DNA of 64,000 nt from Sodalis ligni (GCF_016865525.2 NZ_CP075169.1:2046337-2110336); one strand, 5' to 3'; positions 1 to 8,977 are shown, counted from the first letter of the stretch. Translations and numbers: made by a program. Notes: generated from the sequence alone by a model not told the origin.

Positions 1-1088
1 GCCTCTGGGGTCTGTTCATGGGTCACCAGGAAATAGGAACTCCAGGTCATCAATTCCCAGAACATATAGAAATTGCCGAAATCGTCGGCGGTAACCACGC
101 CCAGCAGGGAACCGGCCATCAGGAACAGGAAAAAATAGTAACGGTTGGCGTGCCCGTTATTTCGCATATACCCTTGGGAATAGATCACGGCAACAAAGAT
201 CAGCGCGGCGAAAATAAGGGTAAATAAACGGGATATGCTGTCTATCCCCCGCCTGCCAGGCAAAATACAGAGTGGCGGCGGAAATAATCAGGGCGGCGCG
301 GTCCCGGAGCCGAGCATTAATCCGTCCCAGGGCGAAAAGGACAAAACCGCCAATATAGGGGAATAACACCAAAAAACGCCAGGGCGCTTCAAATACCGGT
401 ACTTCGCCTTTTACCGACGGCGAGGCGAAGCGTTCGGCCAAATGCAAAAACGGGCCGGGGACCAAACTCATATAAATAGTGATGGCGGTCAATAAATACA
501 TTAACAGCCAAATGGGCGTGAACGGAATTGACGAAAACCGTTTTGTTGATGAGCGCCGGCCGCGGGCACGGATTTTGCCGGTTCCAGGCAGATGCGCTGA
601 ATAACGATAATGTAATAAACCGCCGCTACCACCGTGGCCAGGGTGGCAATGGCGGCAAGCCACCATTCCCCCTGCTCCATTGCGCCGTACAAAATCAGGA
701 ATTTACTGAAGGAGCCTTTAAACGGGGAGAGGCCCATCACGGAAAACAGCCCGAAGCCGAACAGCAGCGATGCCAGCGGCATGCGGCTGCCGCTGCCCGC
801 CAAATCGTCCAGGGAGCTGGAACCGGTGCGTTTGATAAGGTAGCCGGCGCTGACGAAGACCAGCAAGCGCATGGTAACTTGAAATCCCAGGTGCATCAGC
901 GCGCCGGTGATCCCCGATTGATTATCGAGGCCAAAACCCAGCAAGACAAAACCGATTTCCGCTATGGTGGAAAACAAAAGGAGTTTTACCAGATTCCGGA
1001 TATGCAACAATGCCATTATTTCACCGGCAAGCAGAAGAAATGTTCCTCCCCATGCCAGTAATGGAATGCTGAAGAGTGATACTCCCAT
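1..1088 (-). pseudogene. cooM: CooM-like antiporter subunit of energy-converting hydrogenase, frameshifted, cut by window edge
   Basis: The product is a hydrophobic relative of the NuoL/HyfB/Mrp antiporter subunits, expected to couple a membrane [NiFe] hydrogenase to ion pumping. The intact start at 1088 gives about 180 residues resembling the second half of an antiporter module (GFVLLG, MGLSPFKGSFSKF). After more membrane segments, a second module begins (MRNNGHANRYYFF, GVVTADDFGNFYMFWELMTW) and runs off the left edge. This fused two-module layout and the divergent CODH genes point to CooM rather than plain HyfB. The frame breaks twice: near 541-544 (T run, apparent one-base loss) and near 246-250 (C run, apparent one-base gain). 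The remaining hydrogenase subunits should lie to the left. HyfB is the main alternative. Confidence 0.72.
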
Positions 1089-1219
1089 GTATTCCTCGCT
1101 ATAAATCTGAGAGCGGATAAAAAAATCTCTACCCTTGCCATTTCGATTTTCAGCTGGATTGGCTGCGGCTCGGAATATATTGGGTATACGATGAATTTAT
1201 TAAAATCGGCGGTAATGTC

Positions 1220-1235
1220 TGTCGGCTAGCTGACA
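1220..1235. promoter_or_regulatory. Candidate CooA (CO-sensing regulator) binding site
   Basis: The 16 bases TGTCGGCTAGCTGACA fit the published Rhodospirillum rubrum CooA consensus TGTC-R-N6-Y-GACA at every fixed position. The palindrome extends two bases outward on each side (TC...GA). It lies in the divergent space, 132 bp upstream of the cooM-like start and 298 bp upstream of hypC, so it is better placed for the hydrogenase operon. CooA itself is not in this window. The match is seen in the sequence; regulation is inferred. Confidence 0.65.
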
Positions 1236-1425
1236 GATATTACGGGACGAAACTGACAATATGACGGCAGGGAACAAGCTCAACGATTAACGCGCTACCG
1301 TGAAAGCCATAAAATATGATCGCGCTCACTTTATAATTGAGAATCGTAATTAATACGGCCCGATTAAGAGAAAAAAAATAAAATTATTTTTATTTTGATA
1401 ATCGGGAAATGAAAACGAATTAAAA

Positions 1426-1439
1426 TTGATCTCAATCAA
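1426..1439. promoter_or_regulatory. FNR box
   Basis: TTGATCTCAATCAA is a perfect match to the FNR consensus TTGAT-N4-ATCAA. It lies 93 bp upstream of the hypC start in an AT-rich stretch, suitable for anaerobic activation of the hypC-hypA-coo operon. CRP-family relatives of FNR could also use it. Confidence 0.72.
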
Positions 1440-1532
1440 TAAAATATACGAACGAGAATTGTTCCCATATAAAAAATAATCCGGCGTAGGGGGGGATTAT
1501 TTTCCGCACCGCTCCGCAGAGGGAAACGCATT

Positions 1533-1781
1533 ATGTGTTTGGGTGTCCCGGGAAAAATACTGGCCATAAAGGATGCCGCTAATCTGCTGGCCACCGTGGA
1601 AGTGGCCGGAGTGAAGCGGGATATCAATATCGCCTTTATCGTCGATAGATCCCATGTCCCGGCTGATTGTATCGGTGATTGGGTGCTGGTGCACGTGGGG
1701 TTCGCCATGGCGCGCATCGATGAGGAGCAGGCGGCGGAAATGCTGGCCATGCTCAGCGAACTGGGGGAACTGCCGGAATGA
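1533..1781 (+). CDS. hypC: Hydrogenase maturation chaperone HypC
   Basis: This 82-residue protein begins MCLGVPGKI, the HypC/HybG signature. The Cys after the initiator Met is the residue that contacts HypD and the hydrogenase large subunit during Fe(CN)2CO assembly. Later motifs (GDWVLVHVGFA, a C-terminal acidic helix) and the length are normal for the family. HypC serves [NiFe] hydrogenases, not CO dehydrogenase, so its place as first gene of the CODH operon ties the operon to the divergent CooM-type hydrogenase. It is followed by 160 bp without a convincing gene before hypA. HypD, E and F are not in the window. Confidence 0.93.
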   Translation: MCLGVPGKILAIKDAANLLATVEVAGVKRDINIAFIVDRSHVPADCIGDWVLVHVGFAMARIDEEQAAEMLAMLSELGELPE

Positions 1782-1941
1782 AAAGCTTCCTTGTCCACGC
1801 CCGTCGCAGGCCGGTATGTCCAGCGTCAGGCGACAGCGATGGGATGCCGGACATGCCGGTGTCGTCCATCGCACGCGGGCGAGGAGTAATTATTACGGCC
1901 CGGAACGCGTCGGGCCGTCATCGGCCGCGGGAGAACCGGCT

Positions 1942-2280
1942 ATGCATGAAGCGGCGTTAACCCAGGGACTGGTAAACATCCTGTTAAAGGAGGCGGCCCG
2001 CCACCAGGTCCGGTCCATTACCCTGGTGCGGCTGAAAGTAGGACGAATGAAGGCGGTGGAGCCACAGGCGCTGGTTTTCTGCTTCGGAGCCTTTACCGAA
2101 GGTACGCTGGCGGAAGGGGCCGAGCTGATTATCGAACCGGTGCCGGCGGTGGCGACATGCCGCGGCTGCGGCGGAGATTTTGAGGTTATCAAATTCCATT
2201 TTCAATGTCCCCGTTGCCAAAGCCGGGATGTCGTGTTGATTCAGGGCGACGAACTCTACATTGAAAGTTTTGACGCTTGA
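1942..2280 (+). CDS. hypA: Nickel and zinc metallochaperone HypA
   Basis: The protein has 112 residues and starts MHEAAL; the His after Met is the nickel ligand in HypA/HybF. The C-terminal half carries the structural zinc motif as two pairs, CRGC and CPRC. HypA works with HypB to deliver nickel to hydrogenase. A longer in-frame reading upstream lacks family similarity, so the ATG at 1942 is preferred. Its last codons run to 17 bp before the cooF start, suggesting co-transcription. In this setting it could feed nickel to the hydrogenase, to CooS, or to both. Confidence 0.92.
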   Translation: MHEAALTQGLVNILLKEAARHQVRSITLVRLKVGRMKAVEPQALVFCFGAFTEGTLAEGAELIIEPVPAVATCRGCGGDFEVIKFHFQCPRCQSRDVVLIQGDELYIESFDA

Positions 2281-2296
2281 AGCAGAAGGTAACGCC

Positions 2297-2875
2297 ATGA
2301 AAGAACGAGAAAATGTCATTATTTACGCCAATGCGCTGAAGTGTCTTGGCTGCCATAGCTGTGAAATGGCCTGCGCGGTGGCCCACGGCGGCGACGGCAG
2401 TCTGGTGGCCGCCGTGACGAGTCAACTTCCCTTGCATCCGCGCATGAAGGTCGTGGCGTCCGGCGACATCACCATGCCGATGCAGTGCCGTCAGTGTGAA
2501 AACGCCCCCTGCGCGCTGGTGTGTCCCACCGGCGCCTGCCGCCAGGCGGACGGTCAGGTGCAAATCAATGAGGACAATTGCGTCGGCTGCAAACTGTGCG
2601 TGATGGTCTGCCCGTTCGGCGCCATTACCGTTCGGCGCGCAGCGGAGAAAGATCATTTCAGCGCCACCAATCAAGGCGTGGCGCAAAAATGCGATCTGTG
2701 CGTGGAGTGGCGTAAAAAACAGGGCAAAACCGAGACCGCCTGCGTCGAGTCCTGTCCCACCAAGGCCATTAGCCTGGTGGATATGAAGACTTATCGTCAG
2801 GCGCTGATCAAGGCCCGGGCCGGAGAATTGGCTCAATCTCAAAAGAATATTACCTTGGCATTAAGGGGACTGTAA
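2297..2875 (+). CDS. cooF: CooF, four-cluster ferredoxin-like electron carrier of CO dehydrogenase
   Basis: This 192-residue polyferredoxin resembles CooF, HycB and HydN. Four [4Fe-4S] motifs are visible: CLGCHSCEMAC near the start, CRQCENAPCALVC, CVGCKLCVMVC, and a split motif CDLC...ACVESC. CooF takes electrons from the B/D clusters of CooS and passes them to the hydrogenase. The ATG at 2297 is chosen over 2261 because it has a GAAGG ribosome site and removes an overlap with hypA. The stop shares its last base with the cooS start (TAATG), indicating translational coupling, as expected for partners made in step. Confidence 0.9.
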   Translation: MKERENVIIYANALKCLGCHSCEMACAVAHGGDGSLVAAVTSQLPLHPRMKVVASGDITMPMQCRQCENAPCALVCPTGACRQADGQVQINEDNCVGCKLCVMVCPFGAITVRRAAEKDHFSATNQGVAQKCDLCVEWRKKQGKTETACVESCPTKAISLVDMKTYRQALIKARAGELAQSQKNITLALRGL

Positions 2876-4785
2876 TGGATATCAAAATAAGATCGAGCGA
2901 TCCCGCCGTTATCGCACTGTGCCCTGTTGCTGAACAAGAAGGGATTGCGACGGTTTTCGATCGGTATGAAATGCAGCAGCCGCAGTGCGGTTTCGGCACG
3001 CTGGGCTTGTGCTGCCGTATTTGCTGGAAAGGGCCCTGCCGGGTGGATCCGTTCGGCGACGGCCCGCAGGCCGGTATTTGCGGCGCCGGCAAAGACACCA
3101 TCGTGGCGCGCAACCTGATTCGCATGATGGCCGCCGGAGCGGCTGCGCATTCGGAACACGGCCGGCATATCGCGCTGGCCATGCAGCGCGTCGGCAAAGG
3201 GGAACTGCCCGATTATCATATCCGCGACGAAGAGAAACTGAAAAGTATTGCCGGGCGGCTGGATATCGCCGTCGCCGACCGGACCATAACGGACATTGCC
3301 TACGACGTGGCCACCAAGACCCTGGAGGATTATCAGAATCAGGACAGCAAGGTTCCCTGCCACTGGATAAGCGCCTCGCTGCCGGCAAAACGCCTGTCGC
3401 TACTGGGAAAACTGGGAGTGTTGCCCCATAACATCGACGCCACGGTGGCGCAGATCATGTCTCGCACCCATATCGGTTGCGACGCCGACCCGGAAAACCT
3501 GGTGCTGGGCGGAATGCGCGGCGCCCTGGCGGATTTCAACGGCATGGCGCTGGCGACGGAGCTGTCGGACGCGATGTTCGGCACGCCGAAACCCGTTGTG
3601 ACCCAGGCCAATATTGGCGTTATCAAGAAACAGGCGGTGAATATCGCCGTTAACGGCCATAACCCGCTGCTCAGCGAAGTGATTTGCGATATCGCCAGCG
3701 AAATGAACAGCATTGCCCGGGACGCCGGCGCGTCGGAAGGCATCAATATCGTCGGTATCTGCTGCACCGGCAATGAAGTCATGATGCGCCACGGCATCCC
3801 GCTGGCCACCAACTATCTGTCGCAGGAAATGGCCATTTTCACCGGCGCGCTGGACGCAATGGTGGTGGACGTGCAGTGCATCATGCCGTCGCTGCCGCAA
3901 ATCAGCGAGTGTTATCACACCGAATTCATCACCACCATGGATGAAAACAAGATGCCGGGGGCACGCCATGTCAGTTTCCACGAAGACAAGGCCAGAGAAA
4001 CCGCCCGCAAAATCGTGCAGTACGCCATTGACGCCTATGGTCGCCGCGACGCCAAGCGCATCAATATCCCGGATATCAAACAGACCGCCATCGTCGGTTT
4101 CAGCAGTGAAGCGGTCATGGCGGCCCTGGCGACCCTCAACGCCGCAGACCCCCTGGCGCCGCTGGTGGAAAATATCGTCAACGGCAATATCCTCGGGGTG
4201 GCGCTGTTCGCCGGCTGCAACAGCACCCGCGCGATACAGGATGAGAATTTCCAGGTCATCGCCAAGATTCTGGCCCGCAACAATGTCCTGCTGCTGGCCA
4301 CCGGCTGCGGCGCGGGCGCATTCGCCAAACACGGCCTGATGAACCAGCAGGCCACCGAAGCTTGGGCAGGTGATTCGCTTAAGGCGGTATTAACCGCCAT
4401 CGGCGTGTCGGCGGGCCTGGAAGGGCCGTTGCCGCTGATACTGCATATGGGCTCCTGCGTGGATAACAGCCGGGCGGTGCAGTTGGCCACGGCGCTGGCT
4501 GACAGGCTGAACGTGGACCTCAGCGATTTGCCGCTGGTGGCCTCCGCGCCGGAAGCCATGTCGGAAAAAGCCATCGCCATCGCCAGCTGGAGCGTCGCCA
4601 TCGGTTTGCCGACCCATCTGGGCATCGTTCCCCAGGTCACCGGCTCAGCGGTGGTGACCGATCTGATTACCGAAGGGGCGAAAGATCTGTTCGGCGGCTA
4701 CTTCCTGGTGGAATCCGATCCGGCCCTGGCGGCGGAAAAACTGGTGGCGGTGATTCGCGAAAAACGTCACGCCTTGGGGATATAA
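2875..4785 (+). CDS. cooS: Anaerobic Ni-Fe-S carbon monoxide dehydrogenase catalytic subunit
   Basis: The 636-residue length is normal for CooS. It oxidises CO with water to CO2, two protons and two electrons. All metal ligands of the family are present: D-cluster Cys38 and Cys46; B-cluster Cys47, Cys50, Cys55 and Cys69; C-cluster His262, Cys296 (or 297), Cys335, Cys448, Cys478 and Cys528. Spacing matches Carboxydothermus CODH-II to within two residues, from memory of that structure. The frame is intact, unlike many neighbours. It lies between cooF (1-bp overlap) and cooC (2-bp gap). There is no acetyl-CoA synthase gene, so an energy-yielding rather than carbon-fixing role is inferred. Confidence 0.96.
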   Translation: MDIKIRSSDPAVIALCPVAEQEGIATVFDRYEMQQPQCGFGTLGLCCRICWKGPCRVDPFGDGPQAGICGAGKDTIVARNLIRMMAAGAAAHSEHGRHIALAMQRVGKGELPDYHIRDEEKLKSIAGRLDIAVADRTITDIAYDVATKTLEDYQNQDSKVPCHWISASLPAKRLSLLGKLGVLPHNIDATVAQIMSRTHIGCDADPENLVLGGMRGALADFNGMALATELSDAMFGTPKPVVTQANIGVIKKQAVNIAVNGHNPLLSEVICDIASEMNSIARDAGASEGINIVGICCTGNEVMMRHGIPLATNYLSQEMAIFTGALDAMVVDVQCIMPSLPQISECYHTEFITTMDENKMPGARHVSFHEDKARETARKIVQYAIDAYGRRDAKRINIPDIKQTAIVGFSSEAVMAALATLNAADPLAPLVENIVNGNILGVALFAGCNSTRAIQDENFQVIAKILARNNVLLLATGCGAGAFAKHGLMNQQATEAWAGDSLKAVLTAIGVSAGLEGPLPLILHMGSCVDNSRAVQLATALADRLNVDLSDLPLVASAPEAMSEKAIAIASWSVAIGLPTHLGIVPQVTGSAVVTDLITEGAKDLFGGYFLVESDPALAAEKLVAVIREKRHALGI

Positions 4786-4787
4786 GC

Positions 4788-5561
4788 ATGAAAATAGCCA
4801 TAGCGGGAAAAGGCGGCGTGGGCAAAACCACCCTGGCGGGATTACTGGCCCGCTCTTTCGCCGCGGAAGGAAAACACGTATTGGCCATTGATGCGGATCC
4901 CGATGCCAACCTGGCGTCGGCGCTGGGGATCCCCGCCGGGCGTTATGCCCACCTGCAGCCGTTTTCCCATATGAAGGACCTGGCGAAAGAGCGCACCGGC
5001 GCCGACAGCGGTTATGGCGGGCTGTTTATCCTTAACCCGAAGGTTGACGATCTGCCGGACGCCTTTTGCGTAGAGCATGCCGGGGTCCGCTTACTGCTGA
5101 TGGGCACCGTCGAACATGGCGGCACCGGCTGCGTCTGTCCGGAACATACCCTGCTGCGCAGCCTGATGAAGCACCTGCTGCTTGAACGCCGGGACCTGGT
5201 TATCATGGATATGGAAGCCGGCATCGAACATCTCGGCCGCTCCACCGCCGAGGCGGTTGATCTGCTTATCGTGGTGGTGGAGCCCGGACAGCGCAGCATC
5301 CAGACCACCCGGCAGATAGAGAAGCTGGCCGCCGACATCGGCATCAAAAAAATCGCTTATGTCGGCAGTAAAATCAAGAGCCAGGAAGATAAGGCCTTTT
5401 TGGCATCGGCGTTGCCGGCGGAAAAAATGCTTGGTTACCTCTCCCTGAACGAGACGATTCGCGATGCGGATCGCACCGGCGCCGCGCCTTATGATATCGG
5501 CGGCGATTTTCTGGAAGAACTGCGGGCCATCAAAACCCGGCTGCTGGACTATGCGGGATAA
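4788..5561 (+). CDS. cooC: CooC, nickel-insertion ATPase for CO dehydrogenase
   Basis: This 257-residue P-loop ATPase belongs to the MinD/SIMIBI class. It has the deviant Walker A GKGGVGKTT at residues 8-16 and the metal-binding CVC motif (Cys115, Cys117) followed by PEH, which in CooC proteins binds nickel or zinc at the dimer interface. The acidic switch segment DMEAGIEHLGR follows. CooC uses ATP to load nickel into the CooS C-cluster. The start is 2 bp after the cooS stop. A 138-bp gap without a clear gene separates it from cooT. Confidence 0.94.
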   Translation: MKIAIAGKGGVGKTTLAGLLARSFAAEGKHVLAIDADPDANLASALGIPAGRYAHLQPFSHMKDLAKERTGADSGYGGLFILNPKVDDLPDAFCVEHAGVRLLLMGTVEHGGTGCVCPEHTLLRSLMKHLLLERRDLVIMDMEAGIEHLGRSTAEAVDLLIVVVEPGQRSIQTTRQIEKLAADIGIKKIAYVGSKIKSQEDKAFLASALPAEKMLGYLSLNETIRDADRTGAAPYDIGGDFLEELRAIKTRLLDYAG

Positions 5562-5699
5562 GAACGGCCGGTATGCATGCCGAACAAATAGGCCGGGCAA
5601 GAAAAGCCGCATGAAAATGCCTGCTGAGAATGCCGATGTCAATATGGCCGGCGAGGGGGGACGAAAAACCGCCGCGCCGTCGCCAACAAGAGGTGATAT

Positions 5700-5897
5700 A
5701 TGTGCCAGCTTAAAGTCAGATTGATCCTGGCGGACAACCGGGAAGAACGGGTGGACGACGTTGCCCACATCGAGGTGTCGCCGGACAGGATCACCCTGTC
5801 GAGCCTGTTTGAGCCGCCCCGCGAGCTGTACGGCTTCCAGATTAAAGAAATTGACTGTCTGCGCAATTCCGTCTTGCTGGAATGGCGCGCCGCATGA
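5700..5897 (+). CDS. cooT: CooT, small nickel-binding protein
   Basis: This 65-residue protein begins MCQLKVRL. CooT proteins are small SH3-like dimers that bind one nickel through the N-terminal Cys2, preserved here. The remainder (VSPDRITLSSLFEPP) fits the family's beta-rich pattern. An AGAGGTG ribosome site precedes the ATG. The order cooF-S-C-T is the same as in Rhodospirillum rubrum, which makes the call firm despite the short length. It probably hands nickel to CooC or CooS. Confidence 0.85.
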   Translation: MCQLKVRLILADNREERVDDVAHIEVSPDRITLSSLFEPPRELYGFQIKEIDCLRNSVLLEWRAA

Positions 5898-5917
5898 TAA
5901 CCGCCGAGGAACCCACC

Positions 5918-6145
5918 ATGGCCGATAAAACATTAACTGAAAAACTAACCGTTATGTTGCCGCATTGGCTGGAGCACAACGAAGAGCATATCGCCGAAAT
6001 GCAAAAATACCTCCACGCCCTGGAAACAGAAGGGCAGACAGCGCTGGCCGGGGGATGCAGCGCCACCATCACGCAGATGAACCGCGTAAGCGATGCGTTA
6101 ACCGCCATGCTGGCGCTGCTTGATACGCCGTCCTCCCGGCATTGA
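5918..6145 (+). CDS. Short CooJ-like putative nickel-binding protein
   Basis: The 75-residue product sits where cooJ follows cooT in R. rubrum. It has HWLEHNEEH at residues 16-24, which reads as HW-X2-H-X3-H, a motif I recall as conserved in CooJ nickel chaperones. The rest is predicted helical with one Cys (GGCSAT) and a C-terminal His. It lacks the long His-rich tail of R. rubrum CooJ. The start at 5918 has a CGAGGA ribosome site; an upstream in-frame ATG would overlap cooT. A nickel role is inferred from motif and position. It could instead be an unrelated small helical protein. Confidence 0.62.
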   Translation: MADKTLTEKLTVMLPHWLEHNEEHIAEMQKYLHALETEGQTALAGGCSATITQMNRVSDALTAMLALLDTPSSRH

Positions 6146-6291
6146 TCCGATTCCGGCCGTATGGGAAAGGCCGCCGCCCCGCCGCCCCGCCGGGCCGCGA
6201 AGGCGGCTAACTCGCCCGGCGGCGCGCCAAGGCGCGGGAGCAAGAATTGATATCATCACCGTGGCCACACGACGGCCACTAGGGTAAAAGT

Positions 6292-7047
6292 ATGTGCAAC
6301 AGCTGTGGCTGCAATATCACTACCGGCAGCCGTCTGTTATTGAAAAACGGCGCCATACGCGCCATTCGCCCGCTGAAACCGGCCGCGCCGCGCTCCATCG
6401 AAGTCCTGCAGAATCTGCTGCAGGATAACGATCGGCAGGCGGAACGGAACGCCGCGTTGTTTAATGCCCAAGGCACGGTAGTATTCAATCTGATGTCATC
6501 CCCCGGCAGCGGCAAGACCGCCCTGCTGGAGGCCACCATTGAACGGTTGACGGCCCGGGGACTGAACATCGGCGTCATCGAAGGGGATTTGGAAACCGAA
6601 AACGACGCGGTACGCCTGCGTAAAAAAGGCGTGCCGGTGGTGCAGATTACCACCGGAATGGCCTGCCATCTGGATGCGGCCATGATCCGGTCCGCCTATC
6701 AGCAGCTCGCCGGCGCGGCGATGGATATCCTGTTTATCGAAAATGTCGGTAATTTGGTGTGCCCGGCCAGCTTTGCCTTGGGGCAACACTATGACGTGGT
6801 GTTGCTATCGGTGCCGGAAGGGGACGACAAGCCGGAAAAATACCCGGTGATGTTCCGGCTGGCGGACAAGGTCCTGGTCACCAAAACCGATCTGCTGCCC
6901 TATTTTGACGATTTCAGCGTGGCGCGGGTACGGGACGAAATCAGCCTACTGGCCAATCATACCGACGTGCTGGAAGTGTCGTCCAAAACCGGACGGGGCA
7001 TGGATGGCTGGCTCGACTGGCTGGCAGGAGCGATCGCCGAGGCTTGA
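6292..7047 (+). CDS. hypB: HypB, nickel-inserting GTPase
   Basis: This 251-residue SIMIBI GTPase has the N-terminal nickel site MCNSCGC (Cys2, Cys5, Cys7), as in E. coli HypB. Its P-loop is SSPGSGKT at residues 69-76, followed by EGDLET, the G-domain metal site GMACH, ENVGNLVCP and the base-recognition motif TKTD. HypB delivers nickel to hydrogenase with HypA. It lacks the His-rich tract seen in some HypB proteins. It closes the coo operon after a GC-rich 146-bp gap containing inverted repeats, so it may be partly uncoupled from the upstream genes. Confidence 0.94.
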   Translation: MCNSCGCNITTGSRLLLKNGAIRAIRPLKPAAPRSIEVLQNLLQDNDRQAERNAALFNAQGTVVFNLMSSPGSGKTALLEATIERLTARGLNIGVIEGDLETENDAVRLRKKGVPVVQITTGMACHLDAAMIRSAYQQLAGAAMDILFIENVGNLVCPASFALGQHYDVVLLSVPEGDDKPEKYPVMFRLADKVLVTKTDLLPYFDDFSVARVRDEISLLANHTDVLEVSSKTGRGMDGWLDWLAGAIAEA

Positions 7048-7090
7048 ACCGAGCGTGTTAAAGCGATCGCGTGTTAAAGGGAAACCGCCG

Positions 7091-8977
7091 TCACTGCGGC
7101 ATGGAGTTGGCGGCATCCTCGGCAAGTTTGTTGACGGTATTCTGATAAATGGAATCAGGATCGTCCCCCTCCCGTGGCTGATTGAATTTCACCTTGCCGC
7201 GATAAACATCGCTATCGATTTTCACAATCTTGGGATGAGTATTAAGCGTACCTGTCGCCACGCAGGTATTATTCACCTGATTCAGCTGATCGTCCCAGAC
7301 ATTGGCCATTTTGGTACAATCATCCACCCAGACAAATTTTTCATTGGCATCCAGCTTAGCCAATTGCTGATTCAGCGGAACCGACAAATACACATCAAAC
7401 ATAGGTTCCACCCGGTTCTTTCCACTTTCAAAATTAACGGCGTCTTGAAACTCACGCCATTGAACTTAATGGTTTTGGACGCAACGTCGATTTTATACTT
7501 AGTGATTTTGCGCGGGAAATCCCACTGCCGGATAATGGCCGGTATCCAGCCGGTTATTTTTGATTGATATTCATAAAATAGGTTGCCAAAGAGACGTTCG
7601 AAAGGCTGCTGCGGCCTAAACCGATGAAATTATCACCCCCAGCACATCCAGCACCGTGGCGCCGTTATCCAGCGTGCTTCTCTTTACATTTATTTCCTGC
7701 TTTTTATCCGTATCGCCGCGAATGATAAAAAACAAATCCTTCCGATCATTTTTGGTTAATATGTCATAGGCAGTATTGTTCATGGCCAGATGATCGGAAG
7801 AAACCACAATCACTGTATTACTGAAATAGGGTGATTGTTTTATTTTATCAATCAGGTCCGCGATATGTTGCTGGCTGCAGGCAACGGCGCTCAGGGAGCT
7901 GTTTTCCACATGATTAAATTCGTAGGTTTTTTTAGTACAGGTTCTGGAAATATAACCATCCGGATGATGGGTATCCACCGTTAAAGCAAACAAAGCGAAT
8001 CGTTTATTCTCTTTGGACAGCTCGACATATTTATTATAAACGATATCCAATAGGGTATCGTCATACCAGCCCCATTCATTTTTGTAATTCGGGTCCTCCA
8101 CCTGATCCTGCAACTCCTGGAGCCCGTATAAATGATCGATACCGTGAGACTTCAAAAACAGGCCTTTACCACCGAAGGCCAAATCGGCGCCCTGGTAAAA
8201 ATAGGTGTCATAGCCTGAAGAGTGAAGAACGTCGCCCAGGCAAACCGCATGGGGATAGAAGGTAGACAGGGAACTGGATGCATTGCCGTCAAAGGGGGCG
8301 AATAAAGGGATACCGCACTGGGACGCCACAATGCCGGCAATGGTATAGCCCGTGCCGGGTAACTGGATAGTATTTTCAAAAGAAGTGGAATCGACTTTAT
8401 CCGAATTGAGCTCGGAGGTTAAACCGGGAAATACATCTTGATCAAAATAGGTCTTTTCCAGGCTTTCGGCATAGATATAAATTAAATTGGGCTTTTTGCC
8501 CGACATGGTTTTTTTGGGTGTTTTATAATAGCTATAAAAATCGGATTTATCCTGACCGAATTCAGACTTCATCAAGCCGGCAATTTCCCCGAACGCCGGA
8601 GTGACCACCACCGAGGCGCCGGCGAAAATCAAAGCCAGAATACTGTATAAGACATTAGTATTTTTGCCGCTGGTCCTGAGCAAAACCCATGACATCAAGC
8701 CGAACACCGCCAGGGAAACCAGTAAAAAACCCGCAAAGGGTAAGATGTATTTCCCCACGCCGGCGCCGGTGAGATTGCTGGTAATGGTATACAAGACTGA
8801 ATCGTTGATACCGTCGCCGGTAAAATAATTACTGGCTACTCGAATTAAATTAAGAACAATATAAAGCCCTAGTATAAATAATACTAATATAAACCATAGC
8901 TTATTTCGATCGGCCCGCAGCGAGTATATTATGATGGATGTCACAAATAACACAGCTGAAAGTATTTCTGCAGACAT
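7091..8977 (-). pseudogene. opgB: OpgB (MdoB) phosphoglycerol transferase I, three frameshifts and short C-terminus
   Basis: OpgB moves phosphoglycerol from phosphatidylglycerol to periplasmic glucans. The start at 8977 gives 453 intact residues: four N-terminal membrane helices, then an alkaline-phosphatase-like domain (YIYAESLEKTYFD, LPGTGYTIAGIVASQCG, VDTHHPDG, VVSSDHLAMNN). The frame breaks at a C run (7636-7640), a T run (7557-7561) and near 7412-7420; similarity to E. coli OpgB continues across all three (DNFIGLGRSSLS, GWIPAIIRQWDFP, KFVWVDDC). The final stop at 7091 comes well before the end of the 763-residue E. coli protein. It converges on hypB. Confidence 0.88.

Noticed and set aside
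1089..1219. Sigma-54 promoter for the cooM-like gene
   Set aside because: A TGGCA element exists on the minus strand near 1140, but no TTGC is at the right spacing.
1778..1960. 60-codon frame between hypC and hypA
   Set aside because: Arg/Pro-rich with no motif; likely the linker between the genes.
3400..4332. Long minus-strand open frame opposite cooS (310 codons)
   Set aside because: It is the complement of the strongly supported cooS gene, has a His-rich, low-complexity composition and no family motif. It is a shadow frame.
5091..5933. Minus-strand frame of 280 codons opposite cooC and cooT
   Set aside because: Complement of two recognised genes with matching order in other coo operons.
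6905..7567. Plus-strand open frame of 220 codons after hypB
   Set aside because: Its first part overlaps hypB in another frame and the rest is the complement of the opgB tail. Protein similarity supports opgB on the other strand.
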